NCBI RefSeq assembly: GCF_001006005.1
Contig: NZ_CP011254.1
Span: 4,278,001-4,342,000 of the forward strand
Direction of reading: 5' to 3'
DNA: 64,000 nucleotides
Origin: Serratia fonticola
GTDB lineage: Bacteria; Pseudomonadota; Gammaproteobacteria; Enterobacterales; Enterobacteriaceae
Positions within the stretch are counted from its first letter, which is position 1. Every line of letters begins with the position of its first letter. Shown here in pieces: positions 10,025 through 18,662 of this stretch. The notes beneath the pieces are model-generated. The model was not told the DNA's origin and ran no database searches. It saw only the letters and a list, made by a program, of their open reading frames with translations. The position numbers and the translations under genes are program-made.

Positions 10025-10299
10025 TCATTTCGCCATATTCTGGCCGCCGACCACTGGCACAACCGCAATTTTTCTATCATACCGCGCCGTTTGCGTCACG
10101 TTCTTGTGGCCAGATATTGCTTGTCGTACAGGCTTTCGTCCAGATCAGCAATGCCTTTTGCTTTCAAATCGTGGAACGTGCAATCGAAACTCAGGTCTGG
10201 ATGTTTCTCCGATGTTGCCTTTTTAGCCTTCATCCAATGTGCGTTAAAGCTGTCCCGGGTTATACCTGGATCCCGACGGGTGGTGAAGAACGAACACGC
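10025..10299 (-). pseudogene. remnant of a tyrosine recombinase (phage-type integrase), C-terminal part
   Basis: Two minus-strand frames together spell the end of a phage-type integrase. The upstream frame reads TTRRDPGITRDSFNAHW, later TFHDLKAKGIADLDESLYDKQ; after a frame change near 10110-10120 the second reads GHKNVTQTARYDRKIAVV and stops at 10025. The motif order H-xx-K, GH, then the Tyr nucleophile in TARYDRK is that of the tyrosine recombinase catalytic domain. The frameshift, the stop upstream at 10300 and the missing N-terminal half make it non-functional. Its 3' end faces tRNA-Leu, the usual arrangement for an integrated element. Confidence 0.8.
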
Positions 10300-10538
10300 T
10301 TAGCTACACACTGGCGCTTCAAGCCTCACTACAAATCTGCGCCTGACAGATAGGCTCGCTGAATATTTGGCGTGCAGAATTACCCCACGAAAGTTGACTT
10401 TGCTGATCGCCTATTCGGGATCTGAAGGGCACAGTGTTTTGCAACCAGGTTGAATTTATAAAATGTTGTTCTCAATTTGAACTGTATAGGATTTCTACTA
10501 CATTAATAGTTCCTGTCTTATCTGATGCAGAGGAACTT
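10300..10538. other. intergenic remnant sequence
   Basis: Between the integrase remnant and the thioesterase gene. It becomes AT-rich towards the latter and probably holds its promoter. No intact frame or RNA gene is seen. Confidence 0.4.
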
Positions 10539-10994
10539 ATGTCTAGTGAACCACTTTTCATGAATGTTGTTAATGGCCTTGCTGAAATGTCTCCTGTTGC
10601 AAAAACGCTTGGTTGGAAATTCATTAAATACAATAGTGAAGAGAAAGAGGTACATGTTGAGTTTGAAGCAAGCGATTCACTAGCAAACCCTATAGGATGT
10701 ATTCAAGGAGGGGTGCTCTCGGCAATGTTGGATGATTCAATGGGGCCAGCCATCTATATCACAATGCCTCAAGGGAAAGTTGCTATAACCATTGAGTCCA
10801 AGACTAACTTTGTAAATGCAGCTTACCCAGGGAAAATTTATGGCAGAGGACGCATTGCTCATGCAAAGAATTCGATTATATTTACCTCTGGTGAATTATT
10901 TAACGAGGCTGGGGATATTATCGCGACGGCTACTGCAACGTTCAAGGTGTTTCCTTTTGAGGTTCCGGACTCGACGTGGAAGATAGTGTCATAA
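10539..10994 (+). CDS. PaaI-type hotdog-fold thioesterase
   Basis: 151 residues with the hotdog motif IGCIQGGVLSAMLDDSMGPA (the HGG/GG-V-x-A helix with catalytic acidic residue), then beta strands typical of the PaaI/YdiI group. Expected reaction: hydrolysis of an acyl- or aryl-CoA; substrate unknown. The ATG at 10539 follows AGAGGAA, while the upstream in-frame extension is not protein-like. Base composition is more AT-rich than the uvr/pgsA block, and it sits beside an integrase scar, so horizontal arrival is likely. Confidence 0.8.
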   Translation: MSSEPLFMNVVNGLAEMSPVAKTLGWKFIKYNSEEKEVHVEFEASDSLANPIGCIQGGVLSAMLDDSMGPAIYITMPQGKVAITIESKTNFVNAAYPGKIYGRGRIAHAKNSIIFTSGELFNEAGDIIATATATFKVFPFEVPDSTWKIVS

Positions 10995-11314
10995 TATGGA
11001 GAAGAATAATTACCTAATGATATTGATTTTGGCCGCCTCCGGGCGGTTTTTGATTGACCATTACAGAGCAACTTTGCGAGGCTGCTGCGTAATGCGCAAG
11101 CAAAGCCATCAACAACCCAGACATACCGTAAACTGATAGGTTAACTGAATATGTGGTGAATGCGCAGGGGCAAGAATGTGAATATTTCAACCTGCCACAT
11201 GCCGGAGATCAGCACTGGCCACCACAACCTTATAGAAAAGCTCATGCTTAGCCGCCGGGGCTTCTTTGTGCCTGAAATCCGCTTGTCGGCTAAAAATAGC
11301 ACAACTAATACCCT
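10995..11314. other. intergenic; terminator then no supported gene
   Basis: Apart from the terminator at 11033-11051, no frame with a ribosome binding site is seen. A 78-codon frame at 11160-11396 overlaps the next gene antisense and is rejected. Confidence 0.45.
11033..11051 (+). terminator. intrinsic terminator after the thioesterase gene
   Basis: CCGCC / GGCGG stem followed directly by five T residues, about 40 bases after the thioesterase stop. Confidence 0.85.
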
Positions 11315-11767
11315 CTATTTGGCATTAATCACTCCTTTGCTGCCTGCATCATTATCCACCCAGACATCTTCCCCCTTGAGGCGACGATCTCCTTGAATGG
11401 TATAAGTGATAGCGCCATTTTTGAACACCAGCGCACCATCAGATTTTTTTGCTTTAACCTGCTTACCGTTGACCAAGACATGATCCTTGGCATCGATACT
11501 GATTGTCGCTACCGTGGCACCCGTCTGTGGGAATGTGGCAACCCACTCACCGGTATATGGGCTGGCACTCGTGTCAGCGGCGGGGGCGGCTCCAAAACCG
11601 GCCTTGGCATTCTCGGCCTTGGTTTTGTGAATGTCACAGCCTTGGGCCTCGGTCACTTGGGTGCAGCCAGAACGTTCAAGCTGCTGGGCAAATTTTGCGT
11701 TGATGGCGTGGGCCGGGGCGATGCCAAGTAGCGTAAGTATCAGCATAACGGCTGCATTTTTTGACAT
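11315..11767 (-). CDS. secreted hypothetical protein, 150 aa
   Basis: Starts at the ATG at 11767, with GGAGGAACT ahead; earlier in-frame codons are not needed. Residues 1-21 form a Sec signal peptide (AAVMLILTLLGIAPAHA, cleavage after AHA). The mature protein has two cysteines (SGCTQVTEAQGCD) that could form a disulfide, a low-complexity Ala/Thr linker, and a beta-rich C-terminal domain (ATISIDAKDHVLVNGKQVKA). It is probably periplasmic. No family is recognised. It may belong to the accessory patch next to tRNA-Leu. Confidence 0.7.
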   Translation of the reverse strand: MSKNAAVMLILTLLGIAPAHAINAKFAQQLERSGCTQVTEAQGCDIHKTKAENAKAGFGAAPAADTSASPYTGEWVATFPQTGATVATISIDAKDHVLVNGKQVKAKKSDGALVFKNGAITYTIQGDRRLKGEDVWVDNDAGSKGVINAK

Positions 11768-12035
11768 TGTAGTTCCTCCCAAAATGAGCCGCTCTGTTGC
11801 CACGGATACGGACTGGATATCTCAGTGGCAGAGGGGCATATCTAAATCTAGCACTCAATAGCCCTTAACGCGATTCGACAAGCAATGACGCATTTTCTCA
11901 GTCGATGGTCGAATTCAATCACGGAGGGCTAGGCTTTTCTATCGTCGATTTATCAATTGAATGGATTCAGCCCGATTTCGTTGCCAGCGGCAACTGGTAT
12001 GCTACAAGACTCGGCTATTCAATCAGGAGATGACG

Positions 12036-12455
12036 ATGGAATTTGAAATTGAGATTATTAATCCGGCGAAACATCCAGAGCTAGCGGCCCAGCAGGTGGT
12101 TATCGAACTGATCCGCGCTGGGAAAATTGACAACTCCTTTAATGGCGCCAAAGCGTTAAATACTTACCAAAACCTGGTGGAAAAGTATAAGGCATTAGCT
12201 GCAGAGCCCGGTGCTGTTCAAGCTAAGGACAACGCTATAGAGCCTCCTGCCTCGGAGGCCAAGGTGGTTACAACGCCGAGTAAACCTGCAGTCGTTGCGG
12301 CCAAAGCAAAAAACAATGTCGACAAGGCCCCCGTAGCGGCAAAATCGAGGGCCAAGACATCGGCTCCAGCGGTTAAAGAGTCAACCGTTGCTGCAGAAGT
12401 CGTTGCCAAGCCAAAGAAAGCCAAACCAAATCCGACTACTGCCAAGAAAAAATAA
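12036..12455 (+). CDS. hypothetical protein with histone-H1-like Ala/Lys/Pro tail, 139 aa
   Basis: The ATG at 12036 lies six bases after CAGGAG; the ATG at 12030 overlaps that site. Residues 1-50 are a compact acidic head (EFEIEIINPAKHPELAAQQV, NTYQNLVEKYKAL). From about residue 65 the chain is an unstructured basic repeat of Ala, Lys, Pro, Val and Thr (KPAVVAAKAK, KSRAKTSAPAVKE, AKPKKAKPNPTTAKKK) like the tail of linker histones. DNA or nucleoid binding by the tail is an inference. No family name is recognised. Confidence 0.7.
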   Translation: MEFEIEIINPAKHPELAAQQVVIELIRAGKIDNSFNGAKALNTYQNLVEKYKALAAEPGAVQAKDNAIEPPASEAKVVTTPSKPAVVAAKAKNNVDKAPVAAKSRAKTSAPAVKESTVAAEVVAKPKKAKPNPTTAKKK

Positions 12456-12503
12456 TCCTTCTATGCGCGGAGGTTCCAACTTTCGCGCAGCTTATTCAAA
12501 ATT

Positions 12504-12526
12504 GGGCGCAGCGTGCAGCGCCCCTA
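12504..12526. repeat. dispersed palindromic repeat, copy 2
   Basis: GGGCGCAGCGTGCAGCGCCC followed by CTAC. Same family as at 2489, in the convergent gap between the histone-tail gene and the Lrp-type regulator, where it may also act as a terminator hairpin. Confidence 0.75.
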
Positions 12527-12579
12527 CGCCTTGAGTCGGTTGAAGTTTGCCAGCTCATGCGTGACTCGTTATCAAACGA

Positions 12580-13074
12580 CTATTTCGTCGAGACTATGCT
12601 GATGCCTTCTGCCGGTAGCGGCAGCGCCGTTTTATAACGCACCTGCTTGAGGGCAAAGCTGGAGCGGATGTTGGCTACGCCCGGGATCTTGGTCAGATGA
12701 TCCAGAATAAAACGCTCAAGTGCGCGAATATCGGGCACCAATACCCGCAGCAGGTAGTCTGCATCGCCCGTCATCAGATAACACTCCATCACTTCTGGCC
12801 GCTGATCAATGGCTTGTTCAAAGTTGCTGAGCGCACCTTCCACCTGCTTTTCCAAACTCACCTGAATAAATACGTTCACATGGAGCCCTAGCACCGCCGG
12901 TTCCAGTAAGGTTACTTGTCCCCTGATGATGCCCAACTCCTCCATGGCTTTTACACGGTTGAAGCAAGGGGTTGGGGAGAGATTGACCGAACGGGCAAGC
13001 TCGGCATTGGTGATCCGCGAGTTCGTCTGCATCGAGTTGAGAATGGCCACGTCTGTGCGATCAAGCTTCTTCAT
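12580..13074 (-). CDS. Lrp/AsnC family transcriptional regulator
   Basis: 164 residues: N-terminal winged helix-turn-helix ([41 protein letters not shown]) followed by the ligand-binding RAM domain from about residue 65 ([10 protein letters not shown] to the C terminus). Length and layout match Lrp/AsnC regulators, which form octamers and sense amino acids. It is transcribed divergently from the DMT exporter at 13214, and such pairs usually mean that the regulator controls the exporter. It is not Lrp itself; the exact orthologue is unknown. Confidence 0.88.
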   Translation of the reverse strand: MKKLDRTDVAILNSMQTNSRITNAELARSVNLSPTPCFNRVKAMEELGIIRGQVTLLEPAVLGLHVNVFIQVSLEKQVEGALSNFEQAIDQRPEVMECYLMTGDADYLLRVLVPDIRALERFILDHLTKIPGVANIRSSFALKQVRYKTALPLPAEGISIVSTK

Positions 13075-13213
13075 ATGAGAAAATTTACCCTTAAAATGTG
13101 ATTTATGAGGTTAAAGTGACTCATAAAAACCGATTTGATGAACATAATAAGAGAAAGTTTCCCCGGTTATCCAGATAAAATTGGCATGTTGAATAAATGG
13201 ATGAGAAACCGCT

Positions 13214-14170
13214 GTGGATACTGAGGGTAAATACTTAACCGGCTCGCCAAGCGTGTCGAGCTACGCGCCCGATAGCGTGAAAATCAAAGGCGTCCTGCTG
13301 TTGGTTGGGGCTATTGTGATTTGGGGGGCGAACTGGCCGGTGATGAAGGCTGGGCTTTCTCATATGACGCCGATTTGGCTTTCTACCACCCGATTTGTCA
13401 GTGGCGCGCTGTGCCTGTTTGCTCTGCAGATATTGACCAAAAAGCTGCGATTCCCGCCACGCAAGGATTGGCCGTTGGTGGCGAGCGTGGGGCTGCTGCA
13501 AATGCTGACATTTACCGTGCTCGGTGCCTTTGCCATGACCGAAGTACCTGCTGGCCGATCCGCAATCCTGGCTTACACTACGCCGCTCTGGGTCATGCCT
13601 ATCGCAGTGTTGTTTTTCCGGCAGTCGCTTTCACGTCGGCAACTGATGGGATCGTTGCTGGGTGGTGTAGGGGTCATTGTGCTGTTCAACCCGTTCACGT
13701 TTAACTGGGGCGATAAGGCTCTCATCGTGGCGAACCTGATGTTGCTTACGGCCTCTTTTGCCTGGGCGATGTGCATTTTGCACCTGCGTTATCATAAAGG
13801 GGTGTGCAGCGCATATGAGCTTGCTCCCTGGCAGATGCTGTTGGCAAGCGTACCGTTAGCACTGATGGCTCGGGTTTTCGAAGGGCCATATACAGGCGAT
13901 GGTTCTACATCGTTAATCGAAATACTGCTGTTTATGGGGCCGCTGGCGACCGCGTTCTGCTTTGTTGCGGTGAATGCCGCCAGCATGTGGTTGTCGAGCA
14001 CCAGCATGTCGACGGCGATGCTCGGGGTGCCGGTGATAGGCTTACTGATGTCCGTTGTCTTCCTGGGGGAGCAATTGACTCTCACGCTGGGTATTGGCCT
14101 GCTGGTCATTATGTCGGGTATTTTTATTGTGACGGTAAAGCCATCGGCAAGAGGCATTAAGACTCAGTAG
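13214..14170 (+). CDS. DMT superfamily (EamA) transporter, divergent from the Lrp-type gene
   Basis: 318 residues, ten predicted membrane segments in two EamA repeats (VIWGANWPVMKAGLSHMTPI at the first; VPVIGLLMSVVFLGEQLT at the second). A probable inner-membrane exporter of amino acids or related metabolites, suggested by its divergent Lrp/AsnC regulator. The start is a GTG at 13214 with a weak upstream GGATGAG; a later GTG at about 13277 is the alternative. Its stop codon is built into the palindromic repeat that follows. Confidence 0.82.
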   Translation: MDTEGKYLTGSPSVSSYAPDSVKIKGVLLLVGAIVIWGANWPVMKAGLSHMTPIWLSTTRFVSGALCLFALQILTKKLRFPPRKDWPLVASVGLLQMLTFTVLGAFAMTEVPAGRSAILAYTTPLWVMPIAVLFFRQSLSRRQLMGSLLGGVGVIVLFNPFTFNWGDKALIVANLMLLTASFAWAMCILHLRYHKGVCSAYELAPWQMLLASVPLALMARVFEGPYTGDGSTSLIEILLFMGPLATAFCFVAVNAASMWLSSTSMSTAMLGVPVIGLLMSVVFLGEQLTLTLGIGLLVIMSGIFIVTVKPSARGIKTQ

Positions 14171-14231
14171 GGGCGCTGCATGTGAACTGAACCCCAAATG
14201 TTGGACAAACATCTCCAATGCTGCGCCCGTA
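14168..14231. repeat. dispersed palindromic repeat, copy 3, split by a 35-bp insert
   Basis: The left arm (TAGGGGCGCTGCATG) and right arm (ATGCTGCGCCCGTA) of the repeat are separated by 35 bases at 14183-14217. The insert begins TGAACTGAACCCCAAATGTTGG, close to the terminal inverted repeats of IS3-family (IS150-group) elements, and is flanked by ATG on both sides like a 3-bp target duplication. Confidence 0.65.
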
Positions 14232-14239
14232 AGTAAACA

Positions 14240-14259
14240 TGGCCAAGTTAGCTTGGCCA
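14240..14259 (-). terminator. hairpin between convergent genes
   Basis: TGGCCAAG / CTTGGCCA with a four-base loop, 16 bases beyond the end of the MFS gene on the minus strand. The stem is strong but no T-run follows. Confidence 0.5.
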
Positions 14260-14274
14260 GCTTATGGGACTGCT

Positions 14275-15519
14275 CTAGTAATTCTCGCCAACCTTTCTCT
14301 GCTGGACCGAAAGGGCTATCAACATCAACCCCGTAAGCAATGAGATACCAATGATTAATTTCCAGGCATCCAGGTAGCCATAGCTTTGTATATACGCCCC
14401 CATCAAGATATAGGTAGGCATCAGGCCCAGGCTCCTAATGGTGGTCACTATCCCGCTGATGCGTCCACGATGGCTGCGTGGGGAGTTATTGGCTAAATAG
14501 ATCCCTTCCTTGGTGACGAGCAAGATCTCGCCGATGGTAAGAAAGAACCAGGCAATAAACTGCATGGCAACCAGAGGGTATAGCATGGTAATGCCATATC
14601 CCAGTGCCAACGCCAACGCGGAAATGGCCAGGCTTTTAATGTCGCAGATGTTGATGGTCATTCTGATAATCAGCGGTGTCATCACCACTACCAAAATGCT
14701 GGCGGAGGTCATTAACTGGCCAAACAAGACCGGCCCTTGTTGGCCAAAAATATGGCTAAGGTAGAGCGGGGTGGTCATGGTCATTTGGTTTAACGAAAAC
14801 CACAGCAGCATACATAACACGCCGAATACCAGCAGCCGAGGCCTTTGCTTGAACACCTGCCATACCGAAGCATCTGTGGCTTTTTCCAGTTCGGAGTGTT
14901 CTCGATGGTTTGTTACCCGACCGTCGGCAGGATTGGCTACGTACAATAAAACGATGGCTACGCCTATCAGGCCGGCGAGGCCATTACCCCAAAAAATCCA
15001 GGCGGTGTAGTTCCAGAAAAGATAGCCAGCCAGAACCGGTCCAACGCCAGAGCCCAGGTTGTAGGCAAGATAGCTTAACGACATCACCGCATTGCGATTG
15101 GCTGGTGTGGATAGATCGGCGACAAGGGCATTACTTGCCGGGAGAGCTACACCAAAAAAGAAGTAGCTGACAAAAAGCAATGCCGGTAGCAGAGTATGCC
15201 AATCGGCAAAGAAACCGCTCACGACCAAGATTATCGAACCAACGATCTCCCCCCAAATCATCATGTTCTTATGGCCGAAACTATCGGACATCTTGCCGCC
15301 GACCAGATTCCCCAAAAGATAGAATGCGGTGACTCCCATCGCCAGGCCGCCTGCTATGGTTGTTGAATAGCCTAGTTTTTGCGTTAGCAGCAGAACCATG
15401 AACGGTATGATGAAATTGCCAAGGCCAAGAACAAACCTGGCTAAGGCAATAAAATAGACGTCGTTTGGCAACCCTTGGTACATGGCGACGGGATTGAAAG
15501 TTCGGCCGGGCAAGAGCAC
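14275..15519 (-). CDS. major facilitator superfamily transporter
   Basis: About 414 residues with twelve membrane segments and the MFS loop motif GGKMSDSFGHKNMMIWG between TM2 and TM3. It resembles drug and metabolite exporters of the YdeE/MdtH kind; the substrate is unknown. The start is unsure: the longest frame begins at a GTG at 15519 with G-rich sequence touching it, and an ATG at 15483 (MYQGLPNDVYFIALARF) fits the usual N terminus but lacks an obvious ribosome binding site. Monocistronic, convergent with the DMT gene. Confidence 0.82.
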   Translation of the reverse strand: MLLPGRTFNPVAMYQGLPNDVYFIALARFVLGLGNFIIPFMVLLLTQKLGYSTTIAGGLAMGVTAFYLLGNLVGGKMSDSFGHKNMMIWGEIVGSIILVVSGFFADWHTLLPALLFVSYFFFGVALPASNALVADLSTPANRNAVMSLSYLAYNLGSGVGPVLAGYLFWNYTAWIFWGNGLAGLIGVAIVLLYVANPADGRVTNHREHSELEKATDASVWQVFKQRPRLLVFGVLCMLLWFSLNQMTMTTPLYLSHIFGQQGPVLFGQLMTSASILVVVMTPLIIRMTINICDIKSLAISALALALGYGITMLYPLVAMQFIAWFFLTIGEILLVTKEGIYLANNSPRSHRGRISGIVTTIRSLGLMPTYILMGAYIQSYGYLDAWKLIIGISLLTGLMLIALSVQQRKVGENY

Positions 15520-15697
15520 CCCCTTAATTATTACTGTTGAAGTTAGGGGCGCAGAGCATTGAGGTATCCGAACCTGATAACTGCGTCATTCCTGAAAAGT
15601 CATGGCAAATTAGCATGTTCGTGGGGGGAAGCAAACAGAACGAACGAGGCAACGGACAGAATCTTAACCGGCTCGTAATACGCCCGTTGAGAGAAAT

Positions 15698-15734
15698 AAA
15701 AAGGCCAGAGTCGTTACGCTAACGAGCTCTGGCC
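15698..15734 (-). terminator. intrinsic terminator of proP
   Basis: Long stem GGCCAGAG / CTCTGGCC with inner TCGTTA / TAACGA pairing. The A-run at 15698-15702 reads as T on the minus strand, 20 bases after the proP stop. Confidence 0.88.
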
Positions 15735-15754
15735 TGTTTGTTCAGCGTGGAGAA

Positions 15755-17257
15755 TTAATCCAGTTTTGGATGCTGGTCGATCAGCGTTTGCTTTTTCTTC
15801 TCCAAATCGGCGATTTGCTGGCTGATATCTTCGACTTTCTGCTCGATATTATCGTAAGTTTCCTGCAGCAGCTCTTTGGCTTCTGAGCGGTCAGAGGCGG
15901 CAGGAGCAGCACCGCGCAGCGGCTTGTTAGCCGTTTCTTTCATATACAGGCCGGTAACCAGACCAATCGCTGCCACTACCATCAGATAATAGGCTGGCAT
16001 ATACAGGTTGCCGGTGGTTTCGACCAGCCAGGCGGCCAGCGTTGGTGTGACACCTGCAATCAGTACCGAGATATTGAATGAAATCGCCAGCGCGCTGTAA
16101 CGGATGTGCGTTGGGAACATCGCAGGCAGAATGGAGGCCATCACTCCGATAAAGGAGTTGAGCAACACGGCCAGTATCAACAGACCAACAAAAATCAGGC
16201 CAATAACGTTACTGTTGATCAAGATAAAGCTAGGGATGGCCAGCAACAGCAGGCCGACGCTACCGCCAATGATGAAGGGTCTACGGCCAATGCGGTCGCT
16301 GGTCATGCCGACCAGTGGCTGGACGAACAACATACCTAGCATGATGGCAATGATAATCAGCACGCCGTGGTCTTCGGAATAGTGCAGATTATGCGACAGG
16401 TAGCTTGGCATGTAGGTCAGCAGCATGTAGTAGGTCACGTTGGTCGAGATCACGATACCTACGCACACCAGCAGGCTTCTCCAGTGCTTGGTGGCGATCT
16501 CTTTGAACGAGGTCTTCGGCGGGTTCTCAATGGCCGCACGATCGTTCTGTTCCATTTTGTCCATATGCTGCTGGAACGCTGGCGTTTCTTCCAAGGCGTG
16601 GCGCAGATACAGGCCAATCACACCCAGCGGTGCTGCCAGGAAGAACGGAATACGCCAGCCCCAGTCGAGGAAGTTGGCCTCACCCACGATGCTGGAGATA
16701 AGTACCACCACACCAGCCCCTAATACGAAGCCGGCGATGGAGCCAAAGTCGAGCCAGCTGCCCATAAATCCGCGTTTACGGTCTGGTGAATACTCGGCCA
16801 CAAAGATGGCTGCGCCAGAATACTCCCCACCGACGGAGAAGCCCTGTGCCAGTTTGGCCAGCAACAGCAGGATAGGGGCCCAGATGCCAATTGAGGCGTG
16901 GGACGGGATCAGGCCGATACAGAAGGTACTGATCGCCATAATAATGATGGTGATGGATAACACTTTCTGGCGGCCGAATTTATCGCCCATGGCACCGAAG
17001 AAGACGCCGCCCAAAGGACGTACCAGGAAAGGAACCGAGAAGGTGGCCAGAGCGGCAATCATCTGCACGCCGGGCGTGGCGCCAGGGAAGAACACCTGGC
17101 CAAGTGCGTAGGCGACAAAGCCGTAAACACCGAAGTCAAACCATTCCATGGCGTTGCCTAATGCGGCGGCGGTAATGGCTTTCTTTAACTTGCTGTCATC
17201 AATAATAGTGATGTCATTAATCTGTAGTGGTTTATGCCTTTTTTTTCTTAGCTTCAT
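15755..17257 (-). CDS. proP: osmosensing proline/glycine betaine:H+ symporter ProP
   Basis: 500 residues, exactly the E. coli length. MFS metabolite:H+ symporter core (AMEWFDFGVYGFVAYALG in TM1; GDKFGRQKVLSITI between TM2 and TM3) followed by a cytoplasmic tail from about residue 445 that ends in a heptad-patterned coiled coil (ETYDNIEQKVEDISQQIADL). That coiled coil tunes the osmotic activation threshold of ProP by dimerising. It imports proline, glycine betaine and ectoine under hyperosmotic stress. Monocistronic with a long AT-rich upstream region. Confidence 0.96.
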   Translation of the reverse strand: MKLRKKRHKPLQINDITIIDDSKLKKAITAAALGNAMEWFDFGVYGFVAYALGQVFFPGATPGVQMIAALATFSVPFLVRPLGGVFFGAMGDKFGRQKVLSITIIIMAISTFCIGLIPSHASIGIWAPILLLLAKLAQGFSVGGEYSGAAIFVAEYSPDRKRGFMGSWLDFGSIAGFVLGAGVVVLISSIVGEANFLDWGWRIPFFLAAPLGVIGLYLRHALEETPAFQQHMDKMEQNDRAAIENPPKTSFKEIATKHWRSLLVCVGIVISTNVTYYMLLTYMPSYLSHNLHYSEDHGVLIIIAIMLGMLFVQPLVGMTSDRIGRRPFIIGGSVGLLLLAIPSFILINSNVIGLIFVGLLILAVLLNSFIGVMASILPAMFPTHIRYSALAISFNISVLIAGVTPTLAAWLVETTGNLYMPAYYLMVVAAIGLVTGLYMKETANKPLRGAAPAASDRSEAKELLQETYDNIEQKVEDISQQIADLEKKKQTLIDQHPKLD

Positions 17258-17685
17258 AAATCATCCCATGCAAAATTGATCGTCGGCGAGTTCGTCGGCC
17301 CGCTCATTTTTATTGGTCAAGATATCAGTCAGGCTAATGTCACCTTTGTTTTGCAGATTGTCCTCGTGGTTTTTTTCTGAGAGTCTCATCACAATAAATA
17401 GGGTTTTAAACAAAAAAGGTCATCCTTAGGATTAGTTTTTCTTGTCATATAGCTTAGCGTTATCTGGGATTTGAATCAAATCGAGTAAAAAATGTTATGT
17501 TTTTCAGAGGCTTTTACTGCAGGATTATCTGAGGGATGGACCAATTTTCATCAATAAAGGGTGCTAAAAAGTGTTCAGCATGTCTGCGAACACCTGTCTA
17601 CAATGTCCCCGAACAGTACAGGAATGATACAGGGTTAAGGCCCCCTCACAGAGGTAAGAGAAGGGGGCTGCTAAAGTTCGCCTGG
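17258..17685. other. proP upstream region
   Basis: About 430 bases. It contains the proP promoter(s) in an AT-rich stretch (17300-17530) and a GCCCCCT / AGGGGGC hairpin at about 17639-17671, just 3' of the lipoprotein gene. A 90-codon plus-strand frame at 17536-17808 runs antisense into that gene and is not supported. Confidence 0.5.
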
Positions 17686-18099
17686 TTAAGGCTTGCCGTC
17701 ATAACCATCCCAGTAAGTGGCGATAGCATTTTCGAGCAGGATCTCGCGCTGTTTTTTCGGCGAGTCAGCCGTATAGGATTGATTAAACATCATCGCCTTT
17801 TGCTCTGACTCAGGTAAAAAATCAGGGCTGCGGAACCCATTCACTCTTTGCTGTGCCTGTTCGCGGGTCAGTCCATCCTGGCGATCTTTTTTTCCTGCCT
17901 GGTAGAACTGCTCGAAGAACGGGATGGCGGTTTTGGCTGACTTCGAGATATTGGTCTGTGTGTTGGGGTCGAAATGCGCATTCGCCAACTGATAAGTGGC
18001 ATGGCGGGCGTGTCTTTCAACGCTGCTTTGTGAGGCAGTACAAGCGCAAAGTAATAACGTGGCTAACAACGGGATAGAACGATAACGTTTTGATGGCAT
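17686..18099 (-). CDS. putative lipoprotein, 137 aa
   Basis: Signal peptide with a lipobox-like end (LLATLLLCAC), so the second cysteine at about residue 20 is the likely lipidated residue. The mature part is soluble and polar, with a short repeat-like stretch (QFYQAGKKDRQDGLTREQAQ) and a C-terminal YWDGYDGKP. It resembles small [15 protein letters not shown] lipoproteins annotated as Exc2-like; that link is from memory and weak. It is preceded by AAGGAGCATCAC, a good ribosome binding site, and stands alone. Confidence 0.75.
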   Translation of the reverse strand: MPSKRYRSIPLLATLLLCACTASQSSVERHARHATYQLANAHFDPNTQTNISKSAKTAIPFFEQFYQAGKKDRQDGLTREQAQQRVNGFRSPDFLPESEQKAMMFNQSYTADSPKKQREILLENAIATYWDGYDGKP

Positions 18100-18243
18100 G
18101 TGATGCTCCTTGTTATAGGTATTGAAGGTTCCAGAGGATGTCCCTCTATCCTATCCCAGTAGCAACACATTGAAACCCATCATGATAGCGCAACCCTTGC
18201 TACACTTATTACAGGCAGCGTTGCCTGGTGAGTGGAGGTGGAT

Positions 18244-18549
18244 ATGTCTGATACCGAACTGCTTCAAGTGCTTTTGCAGCGTATAGAGGCATTGGAAGCC
18301 CGTGAACAGGCACTCATTGCGGCCTCCAATGCCTACCAGGCAATCATCACCACCCTATTGGGCAATATGGATAAAACAGCGTGCGACAAGGTGATTTCGA
18401 TGATCGATCAGGCACATGAAATCGCCTATGTACGCGCTGCGCATCGCTGTGACGAACCGCAGAAACGTAAAATCAAGCAGGCGGATGATGTTGCGCAGCG
18501 TATGTTTATGGTCGCTCAGGGGCAGGGAAGGGCATCACAGTCACGTTGA
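18244..18549 (+). CDS. hypothetical protein, 101 aa, helical
   Basis: The ATG at 18244 follows GGAGGTGG at proper spacing. The N-terminal third is a heptad-like helix (TELLQVLLQRIEALEAREQALIA with Leu/Ile spacing), suggesting a coiled-coil dimer, and the C-terminal part is basic. No signal peptide, membrane segment or recognised family. It is cytoplasmic by default and separated from the YlaC-family gene by a gap of about 110 bases. Confidence 0.65.
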   Translation: MSDTELLQVLLQRIEALEAREQALIAASNAYQAIITTLLGNMDKTACDKVISMIDQAHEIAYVRAAHRCDEPQKRKIKQADDVAQRMFMVAQGQGRASQSR

Positions 18550-18662
18550 TCCTATAACAGTTTGCGGCGAATAATGCAGGAATTGATCTACCTCAATAAA
18601 CTGTCATTGTGATAGCTTGGGCTGAGATTGGTGATAGTCACGATGCGCTGAGGCATTAAGGT

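Noticed and set aside
17536..17808. 90-codon plus frame in the proP upstream region
   Set aside because: Overlaps the lipoprotein gene antisense and lacks a ribosome binding site.
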